From Mycobacterium sp. (lineage in GTDB: Bacteria > Actinomycetota > Actinomycetes > Mycobacteriales > Mycobacteriaceae): a DNA stretch of 64,000 nucleotides. A model generated the notes under the pieces. It saw only the letters and a program-made list of their open reading frames with translations. It had not been told where the DNA came from and ran no database searches. Location of the stretch: NCBI GenBank assembly GCA_018401645.1, contig JAGYKK010000005.1, positions 1-64,000 on the forward strand, written 5' to 3'. Position numbers and translations under genes: made by a program. Positions 50,847-60,671 of the stretch are shown here, one piece after another; positions within the stretch are counted from its first letter, which is position 1; every line of letters begins with the position of its first letter.

Positions 50847-52509
50847 CTAACGTTCCTTCACCCGGCCGTGGTCGACCACCCAGTACCGATCCAGTCGGAC
50901 GTTCTGCAACATTCGGCGATCGTGAGTAACCAGCAGCAGAGCGCCGTCGTACGTCTCGAGTGCCTGCTCGAGTTGCTCGATGGCGGCGAGATCGAGGTGG
51001 TTCGTCGGCTCATCGAGAACGAGCACATTCGTGCCGCCCGCCTGTAACAGGGCAAGGCCGGCGCGGGTTCGCTCACCGGGCGATAACTCGTCGACCGCGC
51101 GTTCCACATGGTCTGCGCGCAACCCGAACTTCGCCAGAAGGGTACGCACATCGGCGGTCGACCATGACGGCACCCGTTGCTCAAAACGGTCGACGAGTCT
51201 GCCCGGACCGGAGAACTCGGCGCGAACCTGATCGATCTCGCCGATGGCGACGTTGGCACCCAGGCTCGCCCGACCCTCATCGGGCTGTTGACGGCCGAGA
51301 AGCAGTCGCAGCAGTGTCGACTTACCCGCGCCATTAGGACCGGTGATACCGATCCGCTCGCCGGCATCAACCTGAATCGACACCGGTCCGAGGACAAAAT
51401 CCCCTTGCCGCACAACGGCATTAGCCAGAGTCGCGACCACCGAACTTGATCGGGGCGCAGATCCGATGGTGAACTCCAGTGTCCATTCCTTACGGGGTTC
51501 GTCAACTTCTTGGAGGCGGGCGATACGGCTCTCCATCTGGCGAACCTTCTGGGCCTGCTTCTCGCTGGACTCGGTGGCCGCGCGGCGCCGGATCTTGTCG
51601 TTGTCCGGAGACTTGCGCATCGCATTGCGGACACCCTGACTGGACCACTCCCGCTGGGTGCGTGCGCGGGCCACCAGATCGGATTTCTTGTCGGCGAACT
51701 CGTCGTACTGTTCTCGGCGGTGACGGCGGGCGACCTCACGCTCCTCCAAAAAGCTGTCGTATCCGCCGCCGAAGACGGTGGTGGTGTTTTGGGCCAGATC
51801 CAGTTCCAGAACCCGCGTCACACTGCGGGCGAGGAACTCGCGGTCATGACTCACCAGCACGACGCCACCGCGAAGATCGCGGACGAAGTCCTCCAGTCGT
51901 TGCAGTCCGTCGAGGTCGAGATCGTTGGTCGGCTCATCAAGGAGAACGATGTCGAAGCGCGACAGCATCAGTGCCGCCAATCCGACCCGCGCCGCCTGTC
52001 CGCCCGACAATGCGGTCGTTGTCGTCGATGTCGGGCTCACCGCGCCGCTGTGCAGACCCAGATCCGCCAGCACCGCGGGAATTCGGTCGTCGAGGTCAGC
52101 TGCGCCGGTGGCGAGCCAATGCTCCAATGCCACGGCGTAGGCGTCGGCCGGATCCGCGTCTGTTGGACCCTGGGCTGGGTCCGCTAACGCCGAGGCCGCG
52201 GCATCCATGGCACGAGTCGCCGCGGTGCACCCGGTGCGCCGCGCGATGTACGGCGACGGTCTCCCCGGGCACCCGTTGATGCTCCTGCGGCAGCCACCCG
52301 ACGAAGGCGTCGGCGGGTGCCGCGCTGACCGTGCCCTCCAGTGGCTCGACGTCACCGGCCAGGATCCGTAGCAGGGTGCTCTTACCGGCGCCGTTGGCGC
52401 CGACGACCCCGATGACATCACCCGGCGCCACCGTCAGGTCCACACCCTCAAACAGGGTGCGGTGGGCGAATCCGCCGGCCACGCCTTTGGCGACGAGCGT
52501 TGCGGTCAT
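50847..52509 (-). pseudogene. ABC-F family ATP-binding protein, single frameshift near 52249
   Basis: N-term MTATLVAKGVAGGFAHRTLFEGVDLTVAPGDVIGVVGANGAGKSTLLRILAG...PGETVAV in one frame, YIARRTGCTAATRAMD... in another; LSGGQAARVGLAALMLSRFDIVLLDEPTNDLD; second NBD GITGPNGAGKSTLLRLLLG, LDEPTNHLDLAAIEQLEQAL. Confidence 0.92.
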
Positions 52510-52563
52510 CGATCCATCGTCGCACCCGCGCCGCTGCCGCCGGGCTTCCCTACAGTACAAACC

Positions 52564-52854
52564 ATGGCCTTCACCCATGTAGTGACTTTTAAGTGGCTCG
52601 ATGACGACTTCGCCGACGGTGAGATCGCTGATGCTCTGCGCGGACTTGTCTCCGGTTTCGACGGCGTCCACAACTACCTGTGCGGATCCGATGTCGGATT
52701 CACCCCGTCGGCCTACGACTTCGCGGTGGTGGGTACGTTCGACGATCGCGAGTCCTTCCTCGCCTACCGCGATCACCCCGAACATCAGCGGATCCTCGCC
52801 GAGATGATCGCTCCAAATCTTCAATCCCGCCACGTCGTTCAACTGGAACATTGA
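52564..52854 (+). CDS. Dabb (stress-responsive A/B barrel) family protein
   Basis: MAFTHVVTFKWLDDDFADGEIADALRGL...DFAVVGTFDDRESFLAYRDHPEHQRILAEMIAP. Confidence 0.9.
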   Translation: MAFTHVVTFKWLDDDFADGEIADALRGLVSGFDGVHNYLCGSDVGFTPSAYDFAVVGTFDDRESFLAYRDHPEHQRILAEMIAPNLQSRHVVQLEH

Positions 52855-52916
52855 CGCGGTTAGGGTGGCGGGGTCCGGCTTCAGCGAATGAGCCGACGGA
52901 ACAGTTGGGCGAATGC

Positions 52917-53939
52917 ATGACCGCAGCATCAGAGGCACCGGATCTCGAATCCCGGGTCGGCCACCACTATCAGATGGACGGCACCTATCTGGTCGGCCGC
53001 GAGAAGATCCGTGAGTATGCCCGCGCCGTGCAGGACTACCACCCGGCGCACTGGGATGTCGACGCAGCCAGGAAGCTCGGTTACCCGGAGTTGGTCGCAC
53101 CACTGACCTTCACCTCTACCCCGGGCATGTCCTGCAATCGACGGATGTTCGAGTCGGTGGTCGTCGGTTATGACACCTACGTACAAACTGAAGAAGTCTT
53201 CGAGCAGCACCGGCCCATCGTGGCCGGCGACGAATTGCATATCGACGTCGAGTTGACGGCGGTGCGCCGGATTGCCGGTCGGGATCTGATCACGGTGACC
53301 AACACGTTCACCGACGCTGCCGGGGAACGGGTGCACACCCTGCACACGACCGTGGTCGGCGTCACCTCCGAGGACATTAATCCGGCGGTCAAGGCGGCCG
53401 TGCAGAAAATGATGATGCACGACATGGACATCATGGCCGTTGGCGAGGGCGCCTACACCAAGACGGTCCGCGCCGGCAGCCAGGGCAGGATCGCCGACGA
53501 TGCGTCCCGGAGCCCCGGGACGGCGAACTTCGAGGACGTCACCGTCGGCGATGAGTTGGGGGTCCATCACACCCGGCTGTCCCGGGGCGATCTGGTGAAC
53601 TACGCCGGTGTGGCCGGCGACGCCAACCCGATCCACTGGGATGAGGACATCGCCAAACTGGCCGGCCTGCCCGACGTCATCGCCCACGGGATGCTCACCA
53701 TGGGCCTGGGTGCGGGCTTCGTCTCCGCCTGGACCGGCGATCCCGGTGCGGTCACCCGCTACGCCGTTCGACTGTCCGCTCCCGCGGTCGTGTCGTCCAA
53801 CGACGGCGCGGACATCGAGTTCAGCGGCCGGGTCAAGGCATTGGACCCGGCAACCCGAACCGGTGTCGTCCTCGTCGCGGCGAAATCCGACGGGCGCAAG
53901 ATCTTCGGCCTGGCGACGTTGGACGTTCGCTTCCGCTGA
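52917..53939 (+). CDS. Fused (3R)-hydroxyacyl-ACP dehydratase HadA/HadB-like (double hot-dog/MaoC)
   Basis: VGREKIREYARAVQDYHPAHWDVDAARKLGYPELVAPLTF (HadA-like) plus GDELGVHHTRLSRGDLVNYAGVAGDANPIHWDEDIAKLAGLPDVIAHGMLTMGLGAGFVSAW (HadB-like). Confidence 0.9.
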   Translation: MTAASEAPDLESRVGHHYQMDGTYLVGREKIREYARAVQDYHPAHWDVDAARKLGYPELVAPLTFTSTPGMSCNRRMFESVVVGYDTYVQTEEVFEQHRPIVAGDELHIDVELTAVRRIAGRDLITVTNTFTDAAGERVHTLHTTVVGVTSEDINPAVKAAVQKMMMHDMDIMAVGEGAYTKTVRAGSQGRIADDASRSPGTANFEDVTVGDELGVHHTRLSRGDLVNYAGVAGDANPIHWDEDIAKLAGLPDVIAHGMLTMGLGAGFVSAWTGDPGAVTRYAVRLSAPAVVSSNDGADIEFSGRVKALDPATRTGVVLVAAKSDGRKIFGLATLDVRFR

Positions 53940-55082
53940 CTAACCGGTTCGGGAGCCGCCGCAGACCCGGTGCAGCGCCCACGCCGCCGGGATCGTGATC
54001 AGCATGGTCAACCCGTAAAGGCCCGACAATGAGCCGGTAAAGAGCGGCCAGCGCAGCACCACGCCCATCACCAACGCCATGACCAGCACGTGCAGCAGGA
54101 AAATCTCGTAGGAGATTTCGCCGAGCCACACCATCGGCCGGCTCCCCAAGAGGCGGCTAAGCCGGCCACCGCCTCCCAGTACCACCGACGCAACGACCAG
54201 CGTCGCGATAACGGTGTAGAGCAGGCTCTTGGTGAGTGGTTCCCACCAGCGAACCGGCCCCAGGCTCACCGTGCCCGCGATGGGCGACGAGACGGCGAGA
54301 TAGGCGAGCAGTGCCAGCGCAAGCGCCACGTCCGCCCGGCAACGCACTCCGAGGGTATCGAGGACCGCCAGCGCCATCCCGCCGGCGAACAGCGCCAGGT
54401 GGGCGGGCAACCACATGCCGGCGGAATTGGGCAGCAAGTCGTTGGTCTGGATCACGATCAGCCACAACGGTGTGATTCCGGCCAGCACGGCGAGGCCGAC
54501 CAGCAGCCGTACCGGCTGCCAGCGCCCACGGCAGAACATCGTCAGCAATACGTAGGCCAGTAGCGGCAGAACGGCATAGAAGGCCACCTCGACCGCCAGA
54601 CTCCAGGTCTGCGACAGGGCGGGGTGCAGATAGGTCAGCAGGTAGTTGTTGGTGTAGATCTGTGTGAGGGTGAGGTGGCGCATCAAGCCGACCCAGTTCT
54701 GGGCAGGATTCGGTCCCGCGGAATAGAACGAATACACCCCGTAGGCCAGCATCACGGTGATCACGTAGGCGGGTATCACCCGGCGCACCCGGCGCCGCGC
54801 GTAGTCGCCGATCCGCGGGGGCGCACAGTCGGTGGCGGCCGAGTGAACCCAGGGTCGGAACAGCAGAAAACCGGACAACACGAAAAAGATCGGCACCCCG
54901 ATTTCGAGGCGCGCCAGCATCATCCCCGCGTAGCCGTGCGCCAGCGCACCGGTTGCGAACGCCGCATGGGTACCCACCACGAGGAATACCGCCACCGCCC
55001 GCAGGCCTGTCCAGGACGCGACGCGGGCAGACCCCGGGAGCCGGCGTCGGGGACGCACCGCGCCGGACGCACTGACGGACAC
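53940..55082 (-). CDS. Acyltransferase 3 (OafA-type) membrane protein
   Basis: WTGLRAVAVFLVVGTHAAFATGAL, LEIGVPIFFVLSGFLLFRPWV, YARRRVRRVIPAYVITVML. Confidence 0.93.
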   Translation of the reverse strand: MSVSASGAVRPRRRLPGSARVASWTGLRAVAVFLVVGTHAAFATGALAHGYAGMMLARLEIGVPIFFVLSGFLLFRPWVHSAATDCAPPRIGDYARRRVRRVIPAYVITVMLAYGVYSFYSAGPNPAQNWVGLMRHLTLTQIYTNNYLLTYLHPALSQTWSLAVEVAFYAVLPLLAYVLLTMFCRGRWQPVRLLVGLAVLAGITPLWLIVIQTNDLLPNSAGMWLPAHLALFAGGMALAVLDTLGVRCRADVALALALLAYLAVSSPIAGTVSLGPVRWWEPLTKSLLYTVIATLVVASVVLGGGGRLSRLLGSRPMVWLGEISYEIFLLHVLVMALVMGVVLRWPLFTGSLSGLYGLTMLITIPAAWALHRVCGGSRTG

Positions 55083-55144
55083 CGCAAAAGTCTACGGACC
55101 AAGCGCCCCGACCGCCGAAGCGCGCGAAGCCGTAGAATCGTCAC

Positions 55145-55831
55145 GTGGTCAGCACCGACGCGGCCAGCAGTCGATGGCCGCACTTCTTGCGGCTGGCACT
55201 GTTCGTCGCCGTCCTGCTCACGATGTTCTATCTGGTCGCTGTTCAACGAGTCATCGACGTCGAGGTGGTTCGCGAGGCCGTGGCCCGGGCCGGCCCCGCC
55301 GCGCCACTGCTCTACATTCCGGTCGCCGCCCTAATGGCGGCGATTTTCGTTCCCGGCCCGCTTCTCGCGGCCGGCAGCGGATTTCTGTTCGGGCCGGCGC
55401 TCGGGACCGTCGTCACCCTGAGTTCGACCGTCTTGACGGCGACGATCGCCGCACTCCTGGGCAGGCGCGCGGGCCGGGACAGTGCGCGGGCGCTGATCGG
55501 GCCGCAGTGGGCCGATCGGATCGACACTCAGATCCAGCGGCGTGGACTGTGGGCCGTGGTCGGCCAACGTTTCATCCCCGGTATCTCCGACGCCCTGGCC
55601 TCCTATGCATTCGGCGCCTTCGGGATGCCGCTGTGGCAGATGGCGGTCGGGGCCCTCATCGGATCGGCACCGCGGGCATTCGTCTACACCGCGTTGGGAG
55701 CGTCGATCTCGAACCTGAACTCCCCGCTCGCCTATGCGGCGATCGCCGTCTGGTGTCTCACCGCGATCATCGGCGCATTCGCCGCGCACCGCGGTTATCG
55801 CAGTTGGCGGGCGCGCGGCCGCAATTCATAA
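55145..55831 (+). CDS. TVP38/TMEM64 (DedA-like) membrane protein
   Basis: FVPGPLLAAGSGFLFGPALGTVVTLSSTVLTATIAALLGRRAGRDSARALIG, QRFIPGISDALASYAFGAFGMPLWQMAVGALIGSAPRAFVYTALG. Confidence 0.93.
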   Translation: MVSTDAASSRWPHFLRLALFVAVLLTMFYLVAVQRVIDVEVVREAVARAGPAAPLLYIPVAALMAAIFVPGPLLAAGSGFLFGPALGTVVTLSSTVLTATIAALLGRRAGRDSARALIGPQWADRIDTQIQRRGLWAVVGQRFIPGISDALASYAFGAFGMPLWQMAVGALIGSAPRAFVYTALGASISNLNSPLAYAAIAVWCLTAIIGAFAAHRGYRSWRARGRNS

Positions 55832-55864
55832 CGCCGGTATCGGCGGCGACGCGGAGACATGCGA

Positions 55865-56701
55865 TCAGCCTTTCGGGGCTTTCGTCGTGGTGGCCGCGGC
55901 CAAGACGGCGTCATTGATCGCGGTGGGCGTCAATCCCACGACGGTTTTTTGAACGCGACTGGCGACGTCGAGGAGGTACCGGCTTTTGGGGCGCCGGGCG
56001 CTGAGTGCGTGATCCACGGCCTTGACGACCTTCGCCGGATCGGCGGCGAGTTTCTGCATCCGGGCCAGTAGTTTCCGGGTACCGGCGAGATGAGATGCAT
56101 AGAGCGCCCGATGGTCGTCGGTGAGCGCTGCCGCCATCCGGTCGTGTTCAACAAGAACCTCACCCCACATGTCGGTGCGGATCGGGCCCGGCTCGATGAG
56201 TGAGACGCGAATGTCCCACGGCCGCAGTTCGATACGAAGTGCGTCGGCCAGGGCTTCGAGCGCGAATTTCGACGCGTTGTAGGCGCCGGTGCCTGGTGTG
56301 GCGATCAGCCCGCTCACGGAGGAGATGAAGACAATCCGGCCCTTGGCTGCCCGGATCTTCGGCAGCACCGCTTGGGTGACACCGATCTGCGCGGTGACAT
56401 TGACATCGAGTTGCCGGGAAAGATCCGCCAGGGCGAGCCCTTCCACCGGGCCGTTCACGATGATGCCGGCGTTGTTGACGACGGCGTCGAGTTGGGCCGG
56501 CAGTTGAGCAGCCAGGGCGGCCAGGGACGCGCGGTCACTGATGTCCAACCGGGTCGGGTGGACGCCGGGCAGGCGGGCGAGGTCGACCAGAGCACTCGCC
56601 GAGCGTGCGGCAGCGTAGACGTCCCATCCCCGGGCGCTCAGGTGCCGGGTTATCGCCAGTCCGATTCCTCTACCCGCGCCGGTCACCAATACTGAGGGCA
56701 T
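55865..56701 (-). CDS. Short-chain dehydrogenase/reductase
   Basis: SVLVTGAGRGIGLAITRHLSARGWDVYAAARS, VNNAGIIVNGPVE, GAYNASKFALEALADALRIEL. Confidence 0.95.
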   Translation of the reverse strand: MPSVLVTGAGRGIGLAITRHLSARGWDVYAAARSASALVDLARLPGVHPTRLDISDRASLAALAAQLPAQLDAVVNNAGIIVNGPVEGLALADLSRQLDVNVTAQIGVTQAVLPKIRAAKGRIVFISSVSGLIATPGTGAYNASKFALEALADALRIELRPWDIRVSLIEPGPIRTDMWGEVLVEHDRMAAALTDDHRALYASHLAGTRKLLARMQKLAADPAKVVKAVDHALSARRPKSRYLLDVASRVQKTVVGLTPTAINDAVLAAATTTKAPKG

Positions 56702-56871
56702 GCGTTCCCTACTTTCGCTCGCAGTTAGTGGAATGTTCGCACGCACCGGGTTACGGCGATCCGCTTGCAGGATCTAGCTAAGCCACCTGCGCAGCCGCGA
56801 GGAGGCATCCCAGTGAAAATCCCGGGTTCTCCGCGACAAAACGATTCCGGCCCTCCGCTACCGTCGAACAG

Positions 56872-58272
56872 GTGAAGGTCTCTCGGTCATGCGCCGCCGG
56901 ATCCGGCCTGCTCATCCTTGCCGTGCTGGTGTCGTGCGCTCCGGCTCCGCGCCCACCGATTGAGGCGAGTACGACGACAACCCCGACGTCGCCGGCTGCG
57001 GCAGCCGCGCCCGCGCCGATCGTGACACCCCGGGGGGACTTCTCGGCCGTCGCAAAATTGGTGAACGACGACATCGCGGCCCGTCGGCTGCCCGGTGCGG
57101 TGGTCCAGGTCGGGCACGACGGCTCGATCGTCTTCCGCCAGGCCTACGGCGAACGCAAACTCGCCGGCGAACCAGGGCTGAACGGGGCACCCTCGCCCGC
57201 TGAGCCGATGACCGAGGAGACCATCTTCGATCTGGCGTCGCTGTCCAAACCCCTCGCGACCACCCCGGCGGTTCTGCAACTCTATGAGCAGGGCAAGGTT
57301 GCGCTCGACGAACCCGTGCAGACGTACCTGCCCGCTTTCAACCCGGCGAACGACCCACGGCGCGCCCGGGTGACGCTGCGGACGTTGCTGACGCACACCT
57401 CGGGTATCGGCGGCGACCTGAGTCGCCAGGGGCCGTGGGGGCTGGTGGCGGCCGATCGATCCGATGGCCTTCAGCGCGCGTTGACCGCGCCGTTGGAGTT
57501 CGATCCGGGTACGGTCTTCCACTACTCCGACATCGGCTTCATCATCCTCGGTGCACTCGTCGAGAAGATCTCCGGTGAACCGTTGGATGTCTATGTGCAG
57601 GACAACGTCTTCGCGCCCCTGGACATGGTCGACACCCGCTACCTTCCGGCGTCCAAAGCGTGCGGGCCGCACCAAATCCTCGGTAACGCCCTCACCTACG
57701 GCGCGGAGGCGGCCGGCGCTGCGGACTGCCCGCAGGGATCATGGAACGTCGATCTGTTGACCCGTGTTGCGCCGACGGCCCGCGACGAGGACACCCCGGG
57801 CATCAACCCCGACTATGGCCGACTGCTGCGCAGCACCGTCCACGACCCGACGGCACGCCGCATGGGTGGAGTAACCGGCAGTGCGGGGGTGTTCTCGACG
57901 GTGTACGACGTCGGCAGGTACGCGCAGGCCCTCCTCGATCGCCTCGCCGGGCGGCCGAGTCCGTTCCCGCTGAGGCAGGCCACCGCGGAATTGATGACAA
58001 CGCCGCAGCAGCCCGACGGGGTGGGAGACCTGCGTGGCTTCGGCTGGGATATCGACACCTACCAGTCCAGTCCGCGCGGGCTGATCTTTCCCGTCGGCAG
58101 CTTCGGCCACACCGGTTTCACCGGGGTGACCCTGTGGATGGACTCGGGCTCCGACAGCTATGTGGTTGTCCTCGGGAATGTCATCCATCAGCGTGGCGGT
58201 CCGCCCGTCGCTCCGCTGAGCGGCGAGATCGCCACCGCCGCCGCACGCGCGCTGAACCTCTACGGCAGCTGA
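56872..58272 (+). CDS. Serine hydrolase / class C beta-lactamase family lipoprotein
   Basis: Lipobox LVSCAP; IFDLASLSKPLATTPAVLQLYEQGK (SxxK), HYSDIGFIILGALVEKISGEPLD, GHTGFTG. Confidence 0.94.
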   Translation: MKVSRSCAAGSGLLILAVLVSCAPAPRPPIEASTTTTPTSPAAAAAPAPIVTPRGDFSAVAKLVNDDIAARRLPGAVVQVGHDGSIVFRQAYGERKLAGEPGLNGAPSPAEPMTEETIFDLASLSKPLATTPAVLQLYEQGKVALDEPVQTYLPAFNPANDPRRARVTLRTLLTHTSGIGGDLSRQGPWGLVAADRSDGLQRALTAPLEFDPGTVFHYSDIGFIILGALVEKISGEPLDVYVQDNVFAPLDMVDTRYLPASKACGPHQILGNALTYGAEAAGAADCPQGSWNVDLLTRVAPTARDEDTPGINPDYGRLLRSTVHDPTARRMGGVTGSAGVFSTVYDVGRYAQALLDRLAGRPSPFPLRQATAELMTTPQQPDGVGDLRGFGWDIDTYQSSPRGLIFPVGSFGHTGFTGVTLWMDSGSDSYVVVLGNVIHQRGGPPVAPLSGEIATAAARALNLYGS

Positions 58273-58997
58273 CTCGTCGAGTACGCATCCAGTATTCGCC
58301 TCAGCTTCGTGACTTCACCATCGTCGATTCCCACGGCCGTGAGTTCCTCGGCCATGTCGGGGTTGGTGTAGCGCATTCGTGACGGTTGTGGTGATCGGGC
58401 CGAGCTGTGAAATGCCCGGGCACCGGTGAACTTCGCCAACTCCAATACGTTGCCGGACCGCACGCCGGAGCCCGGCATGATCGTGATCCTGTCCCCCGCG
58501 GCATCGACAAGGGACCGCAGCATGTCCTTCCCGAGGTCGACATTGGGATGCAGGCCACTGGTGAGAACGCGTGTACACCCCAGGTCGATGATCTGTTCCA
58601 GTGCTGTCAGTGGATCCCGAACACGATCGAATGCACGGTGGAAGGTGACATGCATCCCGGCGGCGTGCTGGACCAGTTCCCCGCATCGATCGATGTCGAC
58701 CTGGCCGTCCTCAGCGAGCATTCCAATCACCACACCATCGCAACCCAAGTGCCGACACTGTTGAATATCGGCGATCATGGAGTTGAATTCCATTGCCGTA
58801 TAGAGAAAGTCGCCACCGCGCGGACGGATGATCGGGAACAGCTGAATCGACGTATGTTCTCGTGCCAGGGCAATCATCCCGTAGGACGGCGTTGTCCCAC
58901 CTTCGTGGGGATTCGCACACAATTCGATGCGATCGGCGCCCTGAGTCTCCGCTGTCACACATGACGCGAGGTCAAAGCCGATGACTTCCAATTCCAT
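58260..58997 (-). CDS. cutC: CutC family protein
   Basis: MELEVIGFDLASCVTAETQGADRIELCANPHEGGTTPSYG, PIIRPRGGDFLYTAMEFNSM, VTFHRAFDRVRDP, VLTSG, IMPGSGVRSGNV. Confidence 0.95.
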   Translation of the reverse strand: MELEVIGFDLASCVTAETQGADRIELCANPHEGGTTPSYGMIALAREHTSIQLFPIIRPRGGDFLYTAMEFNSMIADIQQCRHLGCDGVVIGMLAEDGQVDIDRCGELVQHAAGMHVTFHRAFDRVRDPLTALEQIIDLGCTRVLTSGLHPNVDLGKDMLRSLVDAAGDRITIMPGSGVRSGNVLELAKFTGARAFHSSARSPQPSRMRYTNPDMAEELTAVGIDDGEVTKLRRILDAYSTSQLP

Positions 58998-59044
58998 GCC
59001 GCCATTATGGCTGGTTCCCAAAACCGGCCGACTAGCATCGTTGG

Positions 59045-60592
59045 GTGCAGCAGCCGTCAGTCACCGGGTTCGCGGCCGTCATGACGACGGTGGCGATGGG
59101 CCTGGGCAGTGCGGTCGCGGTGGGCGATCTGCGAATCCTCGCGGCCAACATCTCCATCGTCAGCGATGGCATGGATTTCTCGAAGAATACGAACATCTTC
59201 GTGTCGTCGCTGGCGACCCTGACCCTGGCCGCGTCGGTGCTCGGCGCAGGCGTGCTGGGCGACAGGTACGGCATGAAACGGATGTTCGTCACCGGCGCCT
59301 GGGGCGCCGTCGCCTTCGGACTACTCGGCGCACTCGCCCCCAACACGGTCGTGATGATCATCGCCAGGGCCGGCATCGGGGTGGCGTTCGCATTCCTCAG
59401 CGGTCTGTCGCTGGCCATCATGAATGCGGTTTTTCCTCCCGAACGCCGCGCGCGTGCGATCGCCCAGTATCTTGCCGTGGTCTACTTCTTCGGTGTGTTT
59501 CCGCCTACGTTGGGCAGCCTCCTGGCTGATCAGATCGGTTGGCGCACCGGGCTTCTTGTCACACCCGTCCTTGCGATTGTGGTCGTCGTCATGACCATTC
59601 GCTATGTTCCGGAGACGGCTAGTTCGCACCGCAGGATCGATATCGCCGGGCTGCTGCTGGTGGCCACCGCACTCATCGGCGTCACCTACGGAATCTCCCA
59701 GTTTCAGTCCCGGGTGAGCCCCGCGGCGCTGATTCCGATCCTGATCGGCCTGCTGGCCGGCGCCGCGTTCGTGTGGTGGGAGCTGCGCTGTGATGATCCG
59801 GCACTGGAAACGCGGATCTTCCGCTCGCCCCGATTCAACGCCGTGCTCAGCGCAGGTGCGGCCAACAATCTGGTGCAGGGCGGATCGCTGACCATGGTCA
59901 CCTTCTATCTCATCCTCGTGCGTGACCTTACGACCTGGGAATTTTCGTTACTGCTCATTCCGGCAACGCTGGTGTCCGCGCTGGCCGCCGTGGTGGCGGG
60001 CCGGGCCGCATTGCGTTTCGGGAATTGCGCCGTGGTGGTTGCAGGCCTTACGGTGTTGGCGGCGAGCGTGTTGGCGCGGCTGTCGTTCACGATCGACACC
60101 CCGATTGTGTTGGTGGGGGCTGCGATATCGCTGACGACGATCGGCGGTGCCATCCTGGGGACGCCGCAGACGACGGTGATGATGGCCAGCGCGCCGGCGA
60201 ATCTCGGTGGCGTGGTCTCGGCGGTGAAAGCGTCGGTGGGCGGAACCTTCTACGGGTTCGGTGCGGCACTGTTCTCAATATTCGGCATCATTCTGTTCGT
60301 CCGCGACTCCGGCGCGACACTGGCCGCCGCCGGCATCAGTCTTGAGCAAGCCGGTGACATTCTGCGCACCACGACAACCGCCGGTAAGTCGGTCGCTTAC
60401 GTGGTCGATCCCGAGCGCACTGCGATGGTGATCACCGAGGCCAACTCAAGCATCCTCGAGGCGGCGCACGTACTGAATCTGACCATGGTGCTGATACCCG
60501 TGACGGCGATCGTCATCGTGCTGGTGTTGTTCCGGCGTGAGCGCGATACTCCGTCGAGCAGACGTAAACTCGCACTTTCCGACCCCGATTAA
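59045..60592 (+). CDS. MFS transporter
   Basis: GAGVLGDRYGMKRMFVTGAWGAVAFGLLGALAPNTVVMIIARAGIGVAFAFLSGLSLAIMNAVFPPERRARAIAQYLAVVYFFGVFPPTLGSLLADQIGWRTGLLV. Confidence 0.95.
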   Translation: MQQPSVTGFAAVMTTVAMGLGSAVAVGDLRILAANISIVSDGMDFSKNTNIFVSSLATLTLAASVLGAGVLGDRYGMKRMFVTGAWGAVAFGLLGALAPNTVVMIIARAGIGVAFAFLSGLSLAIMNAVFPPERRARAIAQYLAVVYFFGVFPPTLGSLLADQIGWRTGLLVTPVLAIVVVVMTIRYVPETASSHRRIDIAGLLLVATALIGVTYGISQFQSRVSPAALIPILIGLLAGAAFVWWELRCDDPALETRIFRSPRFNAVLSAGAANNLVQGGSLTMVTFYLILVRDLTTWEFSLLLIPATLVSALAAVVAGRAALRFGNCAVVVAGLTVLAASVLARLSFTIDTPIVLVGAAISLTTIGGAILGTPQTTVMMASAPANLGGVVSAVKASVGGTFYGFGAALFSIFGIILFVRDSGATLAAAGISLEQAGDILRTTTTAGKSVAYVVDPERTAMVITEANSSILEAAHVLNLTMVLIPVTAIVIVLVLFRRERDTPSSRRKLALSDPD

Positions 60593-60671
60593 TGCGACTT
60601 AGCGTCTGCTCGCGGCAGGGGACCGCGCCTAAGCTGCTGTCCATGCCTCAAATCACCACCGCACTACCGGC

